The notes: generated from the letters alone by a model not told the origin. A stretch of DNA of 64,000 nucleotides from Sulfitobacter sp. BSw21498 (GCF_006064855.1 NZ_CP040753.1:1364001-1428000); one strand, 5' to 3'; shown: positions 35,121-45,038, counted from the stretch's first letter. A program made the numbers and translations.

Positions 35121-38100
35121 GCAGTATCGTCGATTGGGCCGCAGGCCGTGCCCGTATGGTCATGGCCTTTATCCTGCTGAGCCTTGTGGTGGGCGGCTAT
35201 GCCTATTCGACCCTGCCCGAAGAGGGCGAGCCCGACATCGAGATCCCTGCCCTTTTCGTATCGGTCCAGTTTCCGGGCATCTCTGCGGCGGATAGCGAAA
35301 CCCTGCTGGTCAAACCGATGGAAACAGAACTGTCCGATCTGGACGGCCTGAAAACCATGACCGGCACAGCGGCAGAGAACTATGCCGGTGTCGCGCTGGA
35401 GTTTGAATTCGGCTGGGACAAGTCCAAGATAATGGCCGACGTGCGCGACGCGATGAGCACGGCAGAAGCAAAATTTCCCGAAGGCTACGAGAAATATTCG
35501 ATCACAGAGATCAACTTCTCCGAATTCCCCATCATCATTGTCAACCTGACCGGCCCCGTGCCCGAACGCACCATGGCCCGCGTCGCGCGCGATCTTCAAG
35601 ATGCGCTGGAAAGCGTGGATGCCGTGCTTGAGGCGGGGTTGGCGGGCGACCGTGACGAGATGCTCGAGGTGCTGATCGACCCCCTGCGGCTGGAGGCCTA
35701 TGACGTCACCGCGGGCGAGCTGATCAATGTGGTGCAGAATAATAACCAGCTGATTGCTGCGGGCGAAGTGCGATCGGATCAGGGCAGCTTTTCCGTCAAG
35801 ATCCCGTCGTCGTTCAACGACCCGCGCGATGTCTATGCCCTGCCGGTTAAAACCAACGGCGACCGTGTGGTGACACTGGGCGATCTTGCGACAATCAACC
35901 TGACGTTCGAAGACCGCCAAGGCACGGCACGGTTTAACGGGGAAAAGACGCTGGCGCTGCAGGTGGTCAAACGCAAAGGCTATAATTTGATCGACACCTC
36001 CACGCAGGTAAAAGAGATCGTCGCCGCCCAAAGTGCCGCCTGGCCCGAGGGGCTGAAAGCCGCCGTCACGCTTGGCACCTCCAACGACCAAAGCCGGATC
36101 GTCAACAGTATGGTGCAGCAGCTTTTGGGGTCGGTCTTTACCGCGATTGCGCTGGTGATGATCGTGGTGCTGGCCGCCCTTGGCATCCGCGCGGCACTGC
36201 TGGTGGGCTTTGCGATCCCCACGTCATTCCTGCTGTGCTTTGCCTTTCTGGCGCTCATGGGGATATCCATCTCGAACATCGTGATGTTCGGGCTGATCCT
36301 CGCCGTGGGCATGTTGGTGGATGGCGCGATTGTTGTTGTGGAATACGCAGACGCCCGCCAGCAACAGGGCGAAGGCCCGATGGCCGCCTATGTAGAGGCT
36401 GCCAAGCGCATGTTCTGGCCGATCATCTCTTCTACGGCGACGACGCTATGTGCCTTTTTGCCCATGCTGTTCTGGCCCGGCGTACCGGGTGAATTTATGG
36501 GAATGCTGCCCGTCACGCTGATCTTTGTGCTATCCGCCTCGCTGGTGGTGGCGCTGATCTATCTGCCCGTCATGGGCGGCGTCACCGGACGGCTGGAACG
36601 CTGGATGGCGCAGAATATGACCGCTATTTCCAAGCTGCCCTTTTATCTGCATCTGCTGCTGTTCCCCGTCGTGTTTGCCATGATCGCCTTGCCGGTTGCG
36701 CTGATGCCGCCGCTGTTTGCCGTGATCTCTGGGCAGTTTGCGGGGATGGACGGGCTGGATATTCCGGGATCGGTCATTCCGGTCTTTGCCGTGGTCTTCG
36801 TTTGCATCGCCGTGCTTTGCGCGCTTGTGGCGGTTGCGGTTGCTGGGGTGCTTTTGGGACTGACCAGCTTATTCGCGCTGTTCACCCGCTTGGGGCGCGG
36901 CGGGAGGTGGGTCACGTCGCGGCTGTTTCGCAAGCGGCCTGATGTGATCAAGGCAGGCTACCGCCGCTCGGGCTTCGGGCGGGTCATCGCCTTTATCGCA
37001 GGCAATCCGGTGATGCCATTGGTGGTTGCGGGGGTCGTTTTTGTTTTCGTTGGCACCACAATGATTTTCTTTGGCAACAACAGCAAAGGCGTCGAATTCT
37101 TTGTCGAATCCGAACCCGAGCAGGCGATTGTTTATGTGCTGGCACGGGGCAACCTGTCGCTAGCTGAAAAAGACGCGATCATGCAGCAGGCCGAGGCCAT
37201 TGTGCTGGCGCATCCCGGTGTGTCCACCGCGTTCGCTTTTGCGGGTGAAGGCGGGTTGGACAGCAACACCGGCGGGGTCCAAGCGCCCAAGGACAGCATC
37301 GGTCAGGTGCAGCTGGAAACCATCCCGTGGGAGGACCGCGCCCTGCGACCCGAACTGGATGGTGACATCGTCATAGCAGAGCTGACAGAGGCGCTGAGCG
37401 CGATCCCCGGCATCAAGATCGAGATCCTCGCGCAGGCCCTTGGCCCCGCCTCGGGCAAGCCGGTACATCTGCGCCTGAAATCCGACAGTTTCACCGATCT
37501 GATCAGCGCCACCGCCGTGGCACGCGACACCTTCGATAAAATGCCCGGGCTGACCCTCATCGAAGACACCCGCCCCCTGCCCGGCATCGATTGGCAGATC
37601 GACGTGGATGTCGCCAAGGCAGGGCAATACGGGGCTGATGTGATCACCGTGGGGGCGATGGTGCAGCTGGTCACACGCGGGCTGCTGCTGGACACGATGC
37701 GGGTCGACAGTTCGGACGAAGAGATCGAGATCCGCGTGCGTCTACCGCAAAAAGACCGTGTGCTAAGCACGCTAGACACCCTCAAGGTGCGCACGGCGGA
37801 CGGGCTGGTGCCGCTGTCAAACTTCATCACCCGCACTCCGGTGCCCAAACTGGCAGAGATCAATCGCATCGACCAGAAACGCTATCTCGACCTCAAGGCA
37901 GATGTCTTCCCCGGTCTGGTCAAGCTGGTGCGCACAGTCGACGGGCCAGAGGCTGACGCTAGTGCCGCGGAAAATGGGGCAACGACGCTCACGCTTGCCA
38001 CGATGCGCCCTGCGGGGGGGGCGGGCGATATCACGGGGCCGGACGGCGCGGCCTTCAAGATCAGCCACCGGACCAATGCCGCCCAAGGCGTCGATCTACA

Positions 38101-38938
38101 GCAGCAGCTCGACAAGGGCACCCTGCGCATGATCCCGATCAACGCAAACGAGCGGATTGCGGAGCTGACAAAATGGCTCGAGACGCAGCCTCTGCCCGAT
38201 GGCGTCAGCTATGAATGGACCGGCGATCAAGAGGATCAGGCCGAAAGTCAGGCGTTTCTGTCGTCGGCCTTTACGGCGGCACTGGGGTTGATGTTCATCA
38301 TTCTGCTGGCGCAGTTCAACAGCATCTACAACTCGGTACTGGTGCTGCTGGCGGTGGTGCTGTCGACCACCGGCGTGCTCATTGGCATGCTGGTCATGGA
38401 TCAGACGTTCTCGATCATCATGACGGGTACGGGCATTGTGGCGTTGGCGGGGATCGTGGTGAACAACAATATCATCCTGATCGACACCTATCAGGAATTC
38501 AGCCAGTACATGCCCCGCATCGAAGCGATCATCCGCACGGCCCAAGCCCGCATCCGCCCTGTTTTGCTGACCACCATCACCACAATGGCAGGGCTTGCGC
38601 CGATGATGTTTGGGCTCAGCCTCGATTTTGCCAATGGCGGCTACACCATCGACAGCCCCACGGCGCTGTGGTGGAAACAGCTGGCGACGGCGGTGGTGTT
38701 CGGCTTGGGCATCGCGACGGTGCTGACCCTGCTGGTCACGCCGTCGATGCTGGCGATCCGCGTGTGGGCCACGACCTATGCCCGCTGGATTGCGCGGCTG
38801 CTGGCCAAGATGTCGCTGGGGCGGGCGAGCCAATCGGCGCAGGACTGGGCACTGGCACGCGATGCGCGTCGGCTTCAGACGACCGTGATCCAGTGGGAAG
38901 AGATGGGGCAGCCGGCACATACCCCACCGGCCACATAA
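35117..38938 (+). CDS. RND-family efflux permease, unusually long
   Basis: 1273 residues against about 1030-1050 for most RND pumps. It has the standard halves: SLVVGGYAYSTLPEEGEPDIEIPALFV at the start, first membrane block with GLILAVGMLVDGAIVVVEYADAR (Asp proton relay), second block with GIVALAGIVVNNNIILIDTYQEF. Residues about 495-605 contain an insertion with about three extra hydrophobic stretches (LHLLLFPVVFAMIALPVAL, VIPVFAVVFVCIAVLCALVAV). It uses proton influx to expel substrates such as drugs, metals or solvents; the substrate cannot be read. The gene ends 3 bases from the convergent MFS gene. Confidence 0.93.
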   Translation: MSSIVDWAAGRARMVMAFILLSLVVGGYAYSTLPEEGEPDIEIPALFVSVQFPGISAADSETLLVKPMETELSDLDGLKTMTGTAAENYAGVALEFEFGWDKSKIMADVRDAMSTAEAKFPEGYEKYSITEINFSEFPIIIVNLTGPVPERTMARVARDLQDALESVDAVLEAGLAGDRDEMLEVLIDPLRLEAYDVTAGELINVVQNNNQLIAAGEVRSDQGSFSVKIPSSFNDPRDVYALPVKTNGDRVVTLGDLATINLTFEDRQGTARFNGEKTLALQVVKRKGYNLIDTSTQVKEIVAAQSAAWPEGLKAAVTLGTSNDQSRIVNSMVQQLLGSVFTAIALVMIVVLAALGIRAALLVGFAIPTSFLLCFAFLALMGISISNIVMFGLILAVGMLVDGAIVVVEYADARQQQGEGPMAAYVEAAKRMFWPIISSTATTLCAFLPMLFWPGVPGEFMGMLPVTLIFVLSASLVVALIYLPVMGGVTGRLERWMAQNMTAISKLPFYLHLLLFPVVFAMIALPVALMPPLFAVISGQFAGMDGLDIPGSVIPVFAVVFVCIAVLCALVAVAVAGVLLGLTSLFALFTRLGRGGRWVTSRLFRKRPDVIKAGYRRSGFGRVIAFIAGNPVMPLVVAGVVFVFVGTTMIFFGNNSKGVEFFVESEPEQAIVYVLARGNLSLAEKDAIMQQAEAIVLAHPGVSTAFAFAGEGGLDSNTGGVQAPKDSIGQVQLETIPWEDRALRPELDGDIVIAELTEALSAIPGIKIEILAQALGPASGKPVHLRLKSDSFTDLISATAVARDTFDKMPGLTLIEDTRPLPGIDWQIDVDVAKAGQYGADVITVGAMVQLVTRGLLLDTMRVDSSDEEIEIRVRLPQKDRVLSTLDTLKVRTADGLVPLSNFITRTPVPKLAEINRIDQKRYLDLKADVFPGLVKLVRTVDGPEADASAAENGATTLTLATMRPAGGAGDITGPDGAAFKISHRTNAAQGVDLQQQLDKGTLRMIPINANERIAELTKWLETQPLPDGVSYEWTGDQEDQAESQAFLSSAFTAALGLMFIILLAQFNSIYNSVLVLLAVVLSTTGVLIGMLVMDQTFSIIMTGTGIVALAGIVVNNNIILIDTYQEFSQYMPRIEAIIRTAQARIRPVLLTTITTMAGLAPMMFGLSLDFANGGYTIDSPTALWWKQLATAVVFGLGIATVLTLLVTPSMLAIRVWATTYARWIARLLAKMSLGRASQSAQDWALARDARRLQTTVIQWEEMGQPAHTPPAT

Positions 38939-38941
38939 GCC

Positions 38942-40168
38942 TCAGGCAGCGGCGCGCATCTGCTGAGCCGCTACGGCGTCTTGCTGCTGGCGCAGCTTGG
39001 GCATGGTAAAGATCACCAGCCCCAACCCCGCCACGCCGCACAGCGCAATACTTACCACCATTGGCACGGCTGTCCCGTCAAAGAACGGTGCCGTGGCCGC
39101 GATACAGAAGGCGCCGGTCAGCATGGTCAGGCTCCCGCTCAGCGAGGACGCCATGCCCGCGCGTCGCCCGTGTGCATCCAGTGCCGCGACCATCGCAGAT
39201 GGCACCACGACCCCCAGAAACGAATAGGCCAGAAACAGACCTACAAGCAGCACAGGCAGCGATCCAAACCCTGCCAGCACGACGCCCGTCAGCACCGCCG
39301 AACACACCGCAAATCCGGTAACCCCGCGCCCGATCAGCGTGGCAAGCCCCCACATTTCGGCCAGACGACCGGCGGCTTGCGTGGCGATAAAGAACCCCAC
39401 CGCGTTAAACGCAAAGGCCAGCGAGAACTCGGTCGGGGTCAGCCCGTATTGGCCGGTATAGACAAATGACGCGCTCGAGATGAACAAAAAGAAACTGGCC
39501 ATGCCAAAGCCCGCAATAAAGGTCAGACCGACGAACACGGGATCGCGGAACAGAATGCCGCAACTGCGCGACAGCTCTCCCAGATTGACCTTGCGACGTT
39601 TCTCAGCGGTCAGCGTTTCAGGCAGTGCGATCTGTGCCATTAACAGCGTCGCCGCTGCAAGGATCGCCAGCGCTAGAAAAATCTCGCGCCAGCTGCCAAA
39701 GGCGACAACCGCGCTGCCCGCCAAGGGGGCCAGCATCGGCGAGACAGAAATCACCAGCATGATCGACGACATCAACCGCGTCGCCTGCGCGCCCGTGTAC
39801 ATATCGCGCACGATAGCGCGGGGGATCACCATCACCGTCGCCCCGCCAATGCCCTGCACCAGACGCCCCAGCACGAGAGTTTCGATGTTCGGGGCCACCG
39901 CACAGATCACGGCACCGACGCAAAAGATGCTCATCCCGATGGCAAGGGTCTTTTTGCGTCCGATCTGGTCCGACAGCGGCCCGTACACCAGCTGCGACAC
40001 CCCATAGGCCAGAAAATAGGCAACCAGCGTGATCTGCGCCGCCGAAACAGAGACATCCAGCGCCTCTTCGATCGCGGGCAGCGCGGGCAGATACATGTCG
40101 ATGGCAAAGGGACCTGTCACACAGATAGAGCCAAGAATAAGGGCGGTACGGAACATTCCGGCGGGCAT
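38942..40168 (-). CDS. MFS multidrug transporter, Bcr/CflA family
   Basis: 408 residues from ATG 40168 (MPAGMFRTALILGSICVTGPFAIDMYLPALPAI), chosen because AAAGGA lies 6 bases upstream; the longer open frame upstream adds no family sequence. Twelve membrane helices; DHA1 motifs LVYGPLSDQIGRKKTLAIGM (motif A) and LGRLVQGIGGATVMVIPRAIVRD (motif C region) fit Bcr/CflA drug/H+ antiporters. The physiological substrate is unknown. Confidence 0.93.
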   Translation of the reverse strand: MPAGMFRTALILGSICVTGPFAIDMYLPALPAIEEALDVSVSAAQITLVAYFLAYGVSQLVYGPLSDQIGRKKTLAIGMSIFCVGAVICAVAPNIETLVLGRLVQGIGGATVMVIPRAIVRDMYTGAQATRLMSSIMLVISVSPMLAPLAGSAVVAFGSWREIFLALAILAAATLLMAQIALPETLTAEKRRKVNLGELSRSCGILFRDPVFVGLTFIAGFGMASFFLFISSASFVYTGQYGLTPTEFSLAFAFNAVGFFIATQAAGRLAEMWGLATLIGRGVTGFAVCSAVLTGVVLAGFGSLPVLLVGLFLAYSFLGVVVPSAMVAALDAHGRRAGMASSLSGSLTMLTGAFCIAATAPFFDGTAVPMVVSIALCGVAGLGLVIFTMPKLRQQQDAVAAQQMRAAA

Positions 40169-40388
40169 GGGCGGTCCTTTGAAGTTGAAAGAGTGCCGTT
40201 CGCTTGCGCTCGGCCAGCGCTGAGCTAGCACATACGCCTCCATGAGCAAGAATACACCCCGTCGTTTGTGCACATATAGCGGCAGAATACTGCGGGCTGA
40301 TTAAATTTCGGTCGCTCGGACGCCAGACCGCACTAGGTATGGGGGTACCCGTGACCAATAGGTCAATTAAATCAAAGGAGACACCCCG

Positions 40389-40847
40389 ATGATCCGCAAG
40401 ACACTTGCCGCGACAACGCTTGCTTTGACGACGCTCACAGCCCTACCCGCTGCTGCCGAAATCGTGACCAAGACAAGCCCCCACTCTGTACCAGAAACGA
40501 TCGATCGCCTTGAAAGCGCGGTGACCGAAGCAGGGGCCACGGTCTTTGCCCGCGTCGACCACGCAGAAGGTGCCGCCAACGTAGAGATGGAGCTTCGCCC
40601 CACCATGCTGCTGATCTTTGGCAACCCGCAACTGGGTACGCCTGCGATGTTGGACGGTCAAACCGCTGGGCTGGACCTGCCCCTGCGGGTGCTGGCTTAT
40701 GCGGATGACAGCGGCATGGTGCATGTCAGCTATCACGATCCCGCCACGCTGGCGGCAGACCACGGCTTGCCCGCGGACGCGGAATATCTGACCAAAATGA
40801 CCGGCGCGTTGAACAAACTGACCGACAAAGCGATCGCAGAGGAATAA
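40389..40847 (+). CDS. DUF302-domain exported protein
   Basis: 152 residues. Signal peptide KTLAATTLALTTLTALPAAAEI, then the DUF302 fold: SPHSVPETIDRLESAVTEAGATVFARVDHAEGA and LRPTMLLIFGNPQLGTPAMLD followed by LDLPLRVLAYAD. The family forms homodimers; its role is unknown. It has its own promoter region after the divergent Bcr/CflA gene; AAAGGAG lies 9-10 bases before the ATG. Confidence 0.88.
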   Translation: MIRKTLAATTLALTTLTALPAAAEIVTKTSPHSVPETIDRLESAVTEAGATVFARVDHAEGAANVEMELRPTMLLIFGNPQLGTPAMLDGQTAGLDLPLRVLAYADDSGMVHVSYHDPATLAADHGLPADAEYLTKMTGALNKLTDKAIAEE

Positions 40848-40878
40848 CCCCTGCCCTAAACGATGCGCGTGACGCCAG

Positions 40879-42735
40879 CTATTCGCTTTCGGATTGCTGG
40901 CGTTGCCACAGCTGCGCATAGCGCCCGTTTCGTGCCAAAAGATCGTCATGGGTGCCCTGTTCAACCACCTCGCCCTGTTCGAGCACGACAATCCGGTCGG
41001 CCTCGGCCACAGTGGACAAACGGTGTGCGATGGTCAGCACCGTGCGGCCCCTGCCCGCCTGACGCAGCGCATCCTGAATTTCGTGCTCTGTTTCGCTGTC
41101 CAGCGCACTTGTCGCCTCGTCCAGCAGCAGGATCGGCGGGTCTTTCAGCAAGGTCCGCGCGATGCCCACGCGCTGCTTTTCCCCGCCCGACAGTTTCAGC
41201 CCGCGTTCGCCCACGGCGGTGTCATATCCAAGCGGTAAGCGCTGGATAAAGTCGTGGATCTGCGCGGATCGCGCCGCGGCCTCGATGTCTTCTTGTGTGG
41301 CATTATCGCGGCCATAGGCGATGTTATATCCGATCGTGTCGTTAAACAGCACGGTATCCTGCGGCACGACGCCAATCGCGCGGTGCAGGCTGTCTTGGGT
41401 CACGTCGCGCACGTCCTGCCCATCCACGCGCAAAGCACCGCCTTGCACATCATAGAACCGGAACAACAACCGCCCGATGGTAGATTTACCCGATCCGGTA
41501 GAGCCGACAATCGCCACCATTTCGCCCGGGGCTGCCTCGATCGACACGCCCTTGAGGATTTCCCGGTCGTCATCATAGCCAAAGCGCACATTATCAAGCG
41601 TGACCCGCCCGCCCGTAACCTGCAGCGCAGGGGCGTCGGGTTTATCAGAGATTTCAGCCGGTTGGTCGAGCAATGTAAACATCTGCCCCATATCCACAAG
41701 TGCCTGCCGGATTTCGCGGTAGACAGTGCCGAGGAAGTTCAGCGGCACAGTGAGCTGCACCATATAGGCGTTAACCATGACAAAATCACCGACAGTCAGA
41801 TCACCGTTCTGCACACCAATCGCGGCAAGGATCATCACGCCGACCAACCCGCAGGTGATCAACAACGACTGGCCAAAGTTCAGAAATGCGAGCGAGTAAT
41901 TCGTCTTGATCGCCGCCTCTTCGTAGCCCGCCATCGCCGCATCATACCGCTGTGCTTCGCGTTGTTCAGCGACGAAATACTTGACGGTTTCATAGTTCAG
42001 CAGACTGTCGATGGCCTTTTGGTTCGCGTCTGTGTCGCGGTCGTTCATTTGGCGACGTAGCTTCACGCGCCATTCGGTCACCGCAAAGGTGAACCAGACA
42101 TAAAGCCCGATAGTGACCGTCACAATCAGCAGATACCACGCATCAAACAACACCGTCAGGATGATGCCCACCAGCAGTAGCTCAAGGATCAACGGCCCGA
42201 TCGAGAACAGCAAGAAGCGCAGCAGAAATTCCACGCCTTTTACACCACGTTCGATGATCCGGCTCAGCCCGCCGGTCTTGCGCGTGATATGATAGCGCAT
42301 CGACAGCTTGTGAATATGTTCAAATGTTTCAAGCGCAAGCATCCGCAGGGCACGCTGCCCCACACGGGCAAACACCGCGTCGCGCAGCTGTTGAAAGCCC
42401 ACGTTCATCGCGCGGGCCATACCATAGGCAATCGTCAGCCCTACCGCGCCAAGCGCCAGAAACGGCACGCCCTCGTTCGCAAGTGCGTCAACAGCGTCTT
42501 TGTAAATCACCGGAATGACGACCGAAATCAGCTTGGACACCACAAGGAAGATCAGCGCCCACACGACCCGCTTTTTGACCCACGGCATATCGTCGGGCCA
42601 GAGATAAGGGGCCACTTTGCGCAAGACAAGCAGGTTCGATTGCCGCTCTGCAGCTTGGGCAATTTCCTCTTCGGTCATGGGATATTGGGTGGCGGGTTTG
42701 GGCTGGCTTGCGGTGCGCGGGCTATCGGCTGACAT
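40879..42735 (-). CDS. Atm1-type ABC exporter (fused permease-ATPase)
   Basis: 618 residues. A six-helix ABC transmembrane domain (about 55-345) is followed by an ATPase domain with Walker A IVGSTGSGKSTIGRLLFRF, signature LSGGEKQRVGIARTLL, Walker B ILLLDEATSALDSETE and the H-loop IAHRLST. The N terminus PYLWPDDMPWVKKRVVWALIFLV and NERDTDANQKAIDSLLNYETVKYF-like coupling segment are typical of Atm1/HMT1. Family members export glutathione-linked sulfur species or metal-thiol conjugates. No operon partner is present. Confidence 0.93.
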   Translation of the reverse strand: MSADSPRTASQPKPATQYPMTEEEIAQAAERQSNLLVLRKVAPYLWPDDMPWVKKRVVWALIFLVVSKLISVVIPVIYKDAVDALANEGVPFLALGAVGLTIAYGMARAMNVGFQQLRDAVFARVGQRALRMLALETFEHIHKLSMRYHITRKTGGLSRIIERGVKGVEFLLRFLLFSIGPLILELLLVGIILTVLFDAWYLLIVTVTIGLYVWFTFAVTEWRVKLRRQMNDRDTDANQKAIDSLLNYETVKYFVAEQREAQRYDAAMAGYEEAAIKTNYSLAFLNFGQSLLITCGLVGVMILAAIGVQNGDLTVGDFVMVNAYMVQLTVPLNFLGTVYREIRQALVDMGQMFTLLDQPAEISDKPDAPALQVTGGRVTLDNVRFGYDDDREILKGVSIEAAPGEMVAIVGSTGSGKSTIGRLLFRFYDVQGGALRVDGQDVRDVTQDSLHRAIGVVPQDTVLFNDTIGYNIAYGRDNATQEDIEAAARSAQIHDFIQRLPLGYDTAVGERGLKLSGGEKQRVGIARTLLKDPPILLLDEATSALDSETEHEIQDALRQAGRGRTVLTIAHRLSTVAEADRIVVLEQGEVVEQGTHDDLLARNGRYAQLWQRQQSESE

Positions 42736-42822
42736 GAACGATCCTGTGTAGTTGCCCCTTACATAGGGCCCACTTTTAAATCATGCCAGTGCGGCTGCCC
42801 AATCCGTATGCATAGCCGTTAG

Positions 42823-44121
42823 TCAATCCGGCAGATCAAAGACCTGACCTGGGTAAATCAAATCGGGATCGCGGATGGAATTGCGGTTCGCCGCAAAGAC
42901 ACGCACATAGAGCGTCGGATCCCCATAGCGTTCCCGCGCAATCGCCCAAAGCGTCGCCCCTTCCTGCACAGTGACCGCCTTGATCGGGCCGTCGATGCCT
43001 GCCGTGGCGCGTGCCAGCACTTCGGGGGATTCACGTTTGAACGGGGTTTCAACGCGACTGATCACGTCCCCGCCTTGATCCAGTTCATCCACGCGCAGGG
43101 TATAGATGCCGGTTTTGATATCGGCGATATCGCCGCGCCAGCGCCCTTCGGGATCGACCTCAAGCGCGCCTACATTGCGATTGTCGAGATAGACCCGCAC
43201 CGAGGATGCCATGGCCTGAGCACGCCCCGCCAACCGGACCTGCCCCGCTTCGGAATAGGTGATCGTATCCAGCGCAATGCGGTCGGTGACCTCGGGTGCT
43301 GAAGCTGACAGCAGCTCTACCCCGTCGGCGTCAGATTTGAGCAGCGCAACCGTCGTGTCGGTCGCAGGCGGCGATGGGGCTGTGCGGGCAACAGGTTCGG
43401 GCTGCGGCTCAACCGCGGCCATCTCTGTCAATTCTGGCGCTGTGTCGTTTGGCATACCGCCAGGCGCAGGCGCGTCGGGATCAATCGCGGTGCCAACCGA
43501 CGGCACTGGATCATCGCCTACGGTCGCTTGGGCCACCGCCACTTGCGCCACCGCAGGTGCGGTGATCGGGGCCAGAATGACCTCCTCAATCGAGGCGACG
43601 GGGCCGCCATCAGCATCCGCGGTTAGGCTCAGGATTTTGCCGCCGCCGTCGGCAGGCAAAATGGCAAGGGTTGCGAATTTACCAGAACGGTCGGCTTGCG
43701 CGCTGGCGACCTCTGCCCCGTTGCTGATGACGCTGACGCGGGCACCGGGGGCAGCACGGCCAGCGATCACGGTCATCCCGTCACTTTCGCGGCGGACTTC
43801 GTCGAAACTGGGTGTGGCGGGCGATGCAGCCGGTTCGGGTGTTTGCGGTGTGGGTGCAACATCGGGCGTAGCGACGGTGTCTTGGGGGACGACGCTGGTC
43901 TGAGTGGTTGTAGCATGCGTGGTGCCAGTCTGCGTGGTGCCAGTCTGCGTGGTGCCAGTCTGCGTCGTCATGACTGCATCAGGCGCGGTGTTTTGCGTTG
44001 CCGCGGGCGGCACAGGATCAGCGTGATGCGACCAGAAATATCCGGCCACTGCAACCGCCACGACCAAAGCCGCGCCTGCAAACTGAGCACCCCGCGTTTG
44101 AAACACCGACATTCCGTTCAT
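42823..44121 (-). CDS. LysM-domain envelope protein with low-complexity repeat tract
   Basis: 432 residues from ATG 44121 (MNGMSVFQTRGAQFAG), chosen because it directly precedes the membrane segment and has GGGGAAG about 9 bases upstream. One N-terminal anchor (FAGAALVVAVAVAGYFW) is followed by a Thr/Gln/Pro-rich linker with a 5-residue repeat (TQTGT), Ig-like/Bac-type segments (GMTVIAGRAAPGARVSVISNG) and a C-terminal LysM domain (VQEGATLWAIARERYGDPTLYVRVF...LIYPGQVFDLPD). It should be an inner-membrane-anchored, peptidoglycan-binding periplasmic protein. The exact role is unknown. Confidence 0.88.
   Translation of the reverse strand: MNGMSVFQTRGAQFAGAALVVAVAVAGYFWSHHADPVPPAATQNTAPDAVMTTQTGTTQTGTTQTGTTHATTTQTSVVPQDTVATPDVAPTPQTPEPAASPATPSFDEVRRESDGMTVIAGRAAPGARVSVISNGAEVASAQADRSGKFATLAILPADGGGKILSLTADADGGPVASIEEVILAPITAPAVAQVAVAQATVGDDPVPSVGTAIDPDAPAPGGMPNDTAPELTEMAAVEPQPEPVARTAPSPPATDTTVALLKSDADGVELLSASAPEVTDRIALDTITYSEAGQVRLAGRAQAMASSVRVYLDNRNVGALEVDPEGRWRGDIADIKTGIYTLRVDELDQGGDVISRVETPFKRESPEVLARATAGIDGPIKAVTVQEGATLWAIARERYGDPTLYVRVFAANRNSIRDPDLIYPGQVFDLPD
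43915..43972. repeat. 15-bp tandem repeat inside the LysM protein gene
   Basis: The unit GTGGTGCCAGTCTGC occurs about three times in tandem with nearly no change and then degenerates. It encodes the TQTGT repeats in the linker after the membrane anchor. The 15-bp period keeps the reading frame, so copy number can vary by slippage and alter linker length. Confidence 0.8.
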
Positions 44122-44223
44122 CCCTTTGAACTTCCCCACATTGAGGACTTGTACCAAGCAGGCTATCACCGGTCAAAATACAGCTGCATGCCAAGTGCAT
44201 ATTCGCAAAAAGGACCCCCGCTT

Positions 44224-44778
44224 ATGATCCAGAAATCCGTGTGTGTTTACTGCGGCTCGCGCCCCGGTGATGACCCTGAATATACCACACAAGCCGACGC
44301 TTTGGGACGGGCTTTGGCGCAGAACGACTGGCGTTTGGTCTATGGCGCAGGTGATGTGGGGCTGATGGGGACCGTCGCGCGGGCGGCACAGGCAGCGGGG
44401 GGCACGACCTTTGGTGTGATCCCCGACCACCTTGTGAAATGGGAAGTCGGCAAGACCGATCTAACCACCTATGTCGTGACCGAGACGATGCATGAACGCA
44501 AAAAAGTGATGTTCATGAACTGTGATGCAGTGGTGGTTCTGCCGGGTGGTGCCGGATCACTGGACGAGCTTTTCGAGGTCCTGACCTGGCGCCAGCTCGG
44601 CCTGCACCAGAAGCCGGTAATTCTATTAAATACAAAAGGTTACTGGGACCCGTTGACCGCGCTATTGGATCACGTCGTCACGCGTGGCTTTGCCGAAGAA
44701 AGCCTGCTGAGCTATATCGACACCGTGGATGATGTCGATGCCGCGCTCGAGGTTTTGCGCCGCGGGCTGACAGCTTAA
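44224..44778 (+). CDS. LOG-family protein (cytokinin riboside 5'-monophosphate phosphoribohydrolase-like)
   Basis: 184 residues from ATG 44224 (MIQKSVCVYCGSRPGDDPEY). It has the Rossmann-like LOG fold with LVYGAGDVGLMGTVARAA, HERKKVMFMNCDAVVVLPGGAGSLDELFEVLTWRQLG, which contains the PGGxGxxxE catalytic motif. Members cleave ribose-5-phosphate from nucleotide monophosphates; in bacteria often called YvdD/TIGR00730. The gene is divergent from the LysM gene. Confidence 0.93.
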   Translation: MIQKSVCVYCGSRPGDDPEYTTQADALGRALAQNDWRLVYGAGDVGLMGTVARAAQAAGGTTFGVIPDHLVKWEVGKTDLTTYVVTETMHERKKVMFMNCDAVVVLPGGAGSLDELFEVLTWRQLGLHQKPVILLNTKGYWDPLTALLDHVVTRGFAEESLLSYIDTVDDVDAALEVLRRGLTA

Positions 44779-44784
44779 GTAGTT

Positions 44785-44960
44785 GTTAGATACGGCAGAA
44801 AAAAGACTGCAAGTAGCCGCGTTGCATCAGGTGCGCGTAAGGAAAGCGCCGAGGAGACATCTCACGGAGCGGCGCAGTTAACGGAGCTTCTGACTGCGCG
44901 CTTCGGTCTTTCTCAACTTTAAATGTGAAAGGGCACCCACGAACAGGTGCCCTTTTCTTT
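44785..44960 (+). ncRNA. Candidate small RNA ending in a strong terminator
   Basis: The 260-base gap after the LOG gene contains GC-rich inverted segments (GACTGC / GCGCAGT...ACTGCGC) and closes with a textbook terminator: GGGCACC (44931-44937), CGAACA-containing loop, GGTGCCC (44946-44952), TTTTCTTTT. The distance of about 150 bases from the LOG stop to the terminator and the internal pairing leave room for a separate small RNA. It could equally be a long 3' UTR. No promoter could be assigned. Confidence 0.3.
44931..44960 (+). terminator. Intrinsic terminator downstream of the LOG-family gene
   Basis: A perfect 7-bp stem GGGCACC/GGTGCCC is followed by TTTTCTTTT. It lies before the convergent host-attachment gene. 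Confidence 0.9.
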
Positions 44961-45038
44961 TCCGCTAAATATCGCAGATAATCAGCTGCAAATCCGGCGG
45001 CAGAACCACACCTATGGTGTGTCTATGCCGCCACAGTG

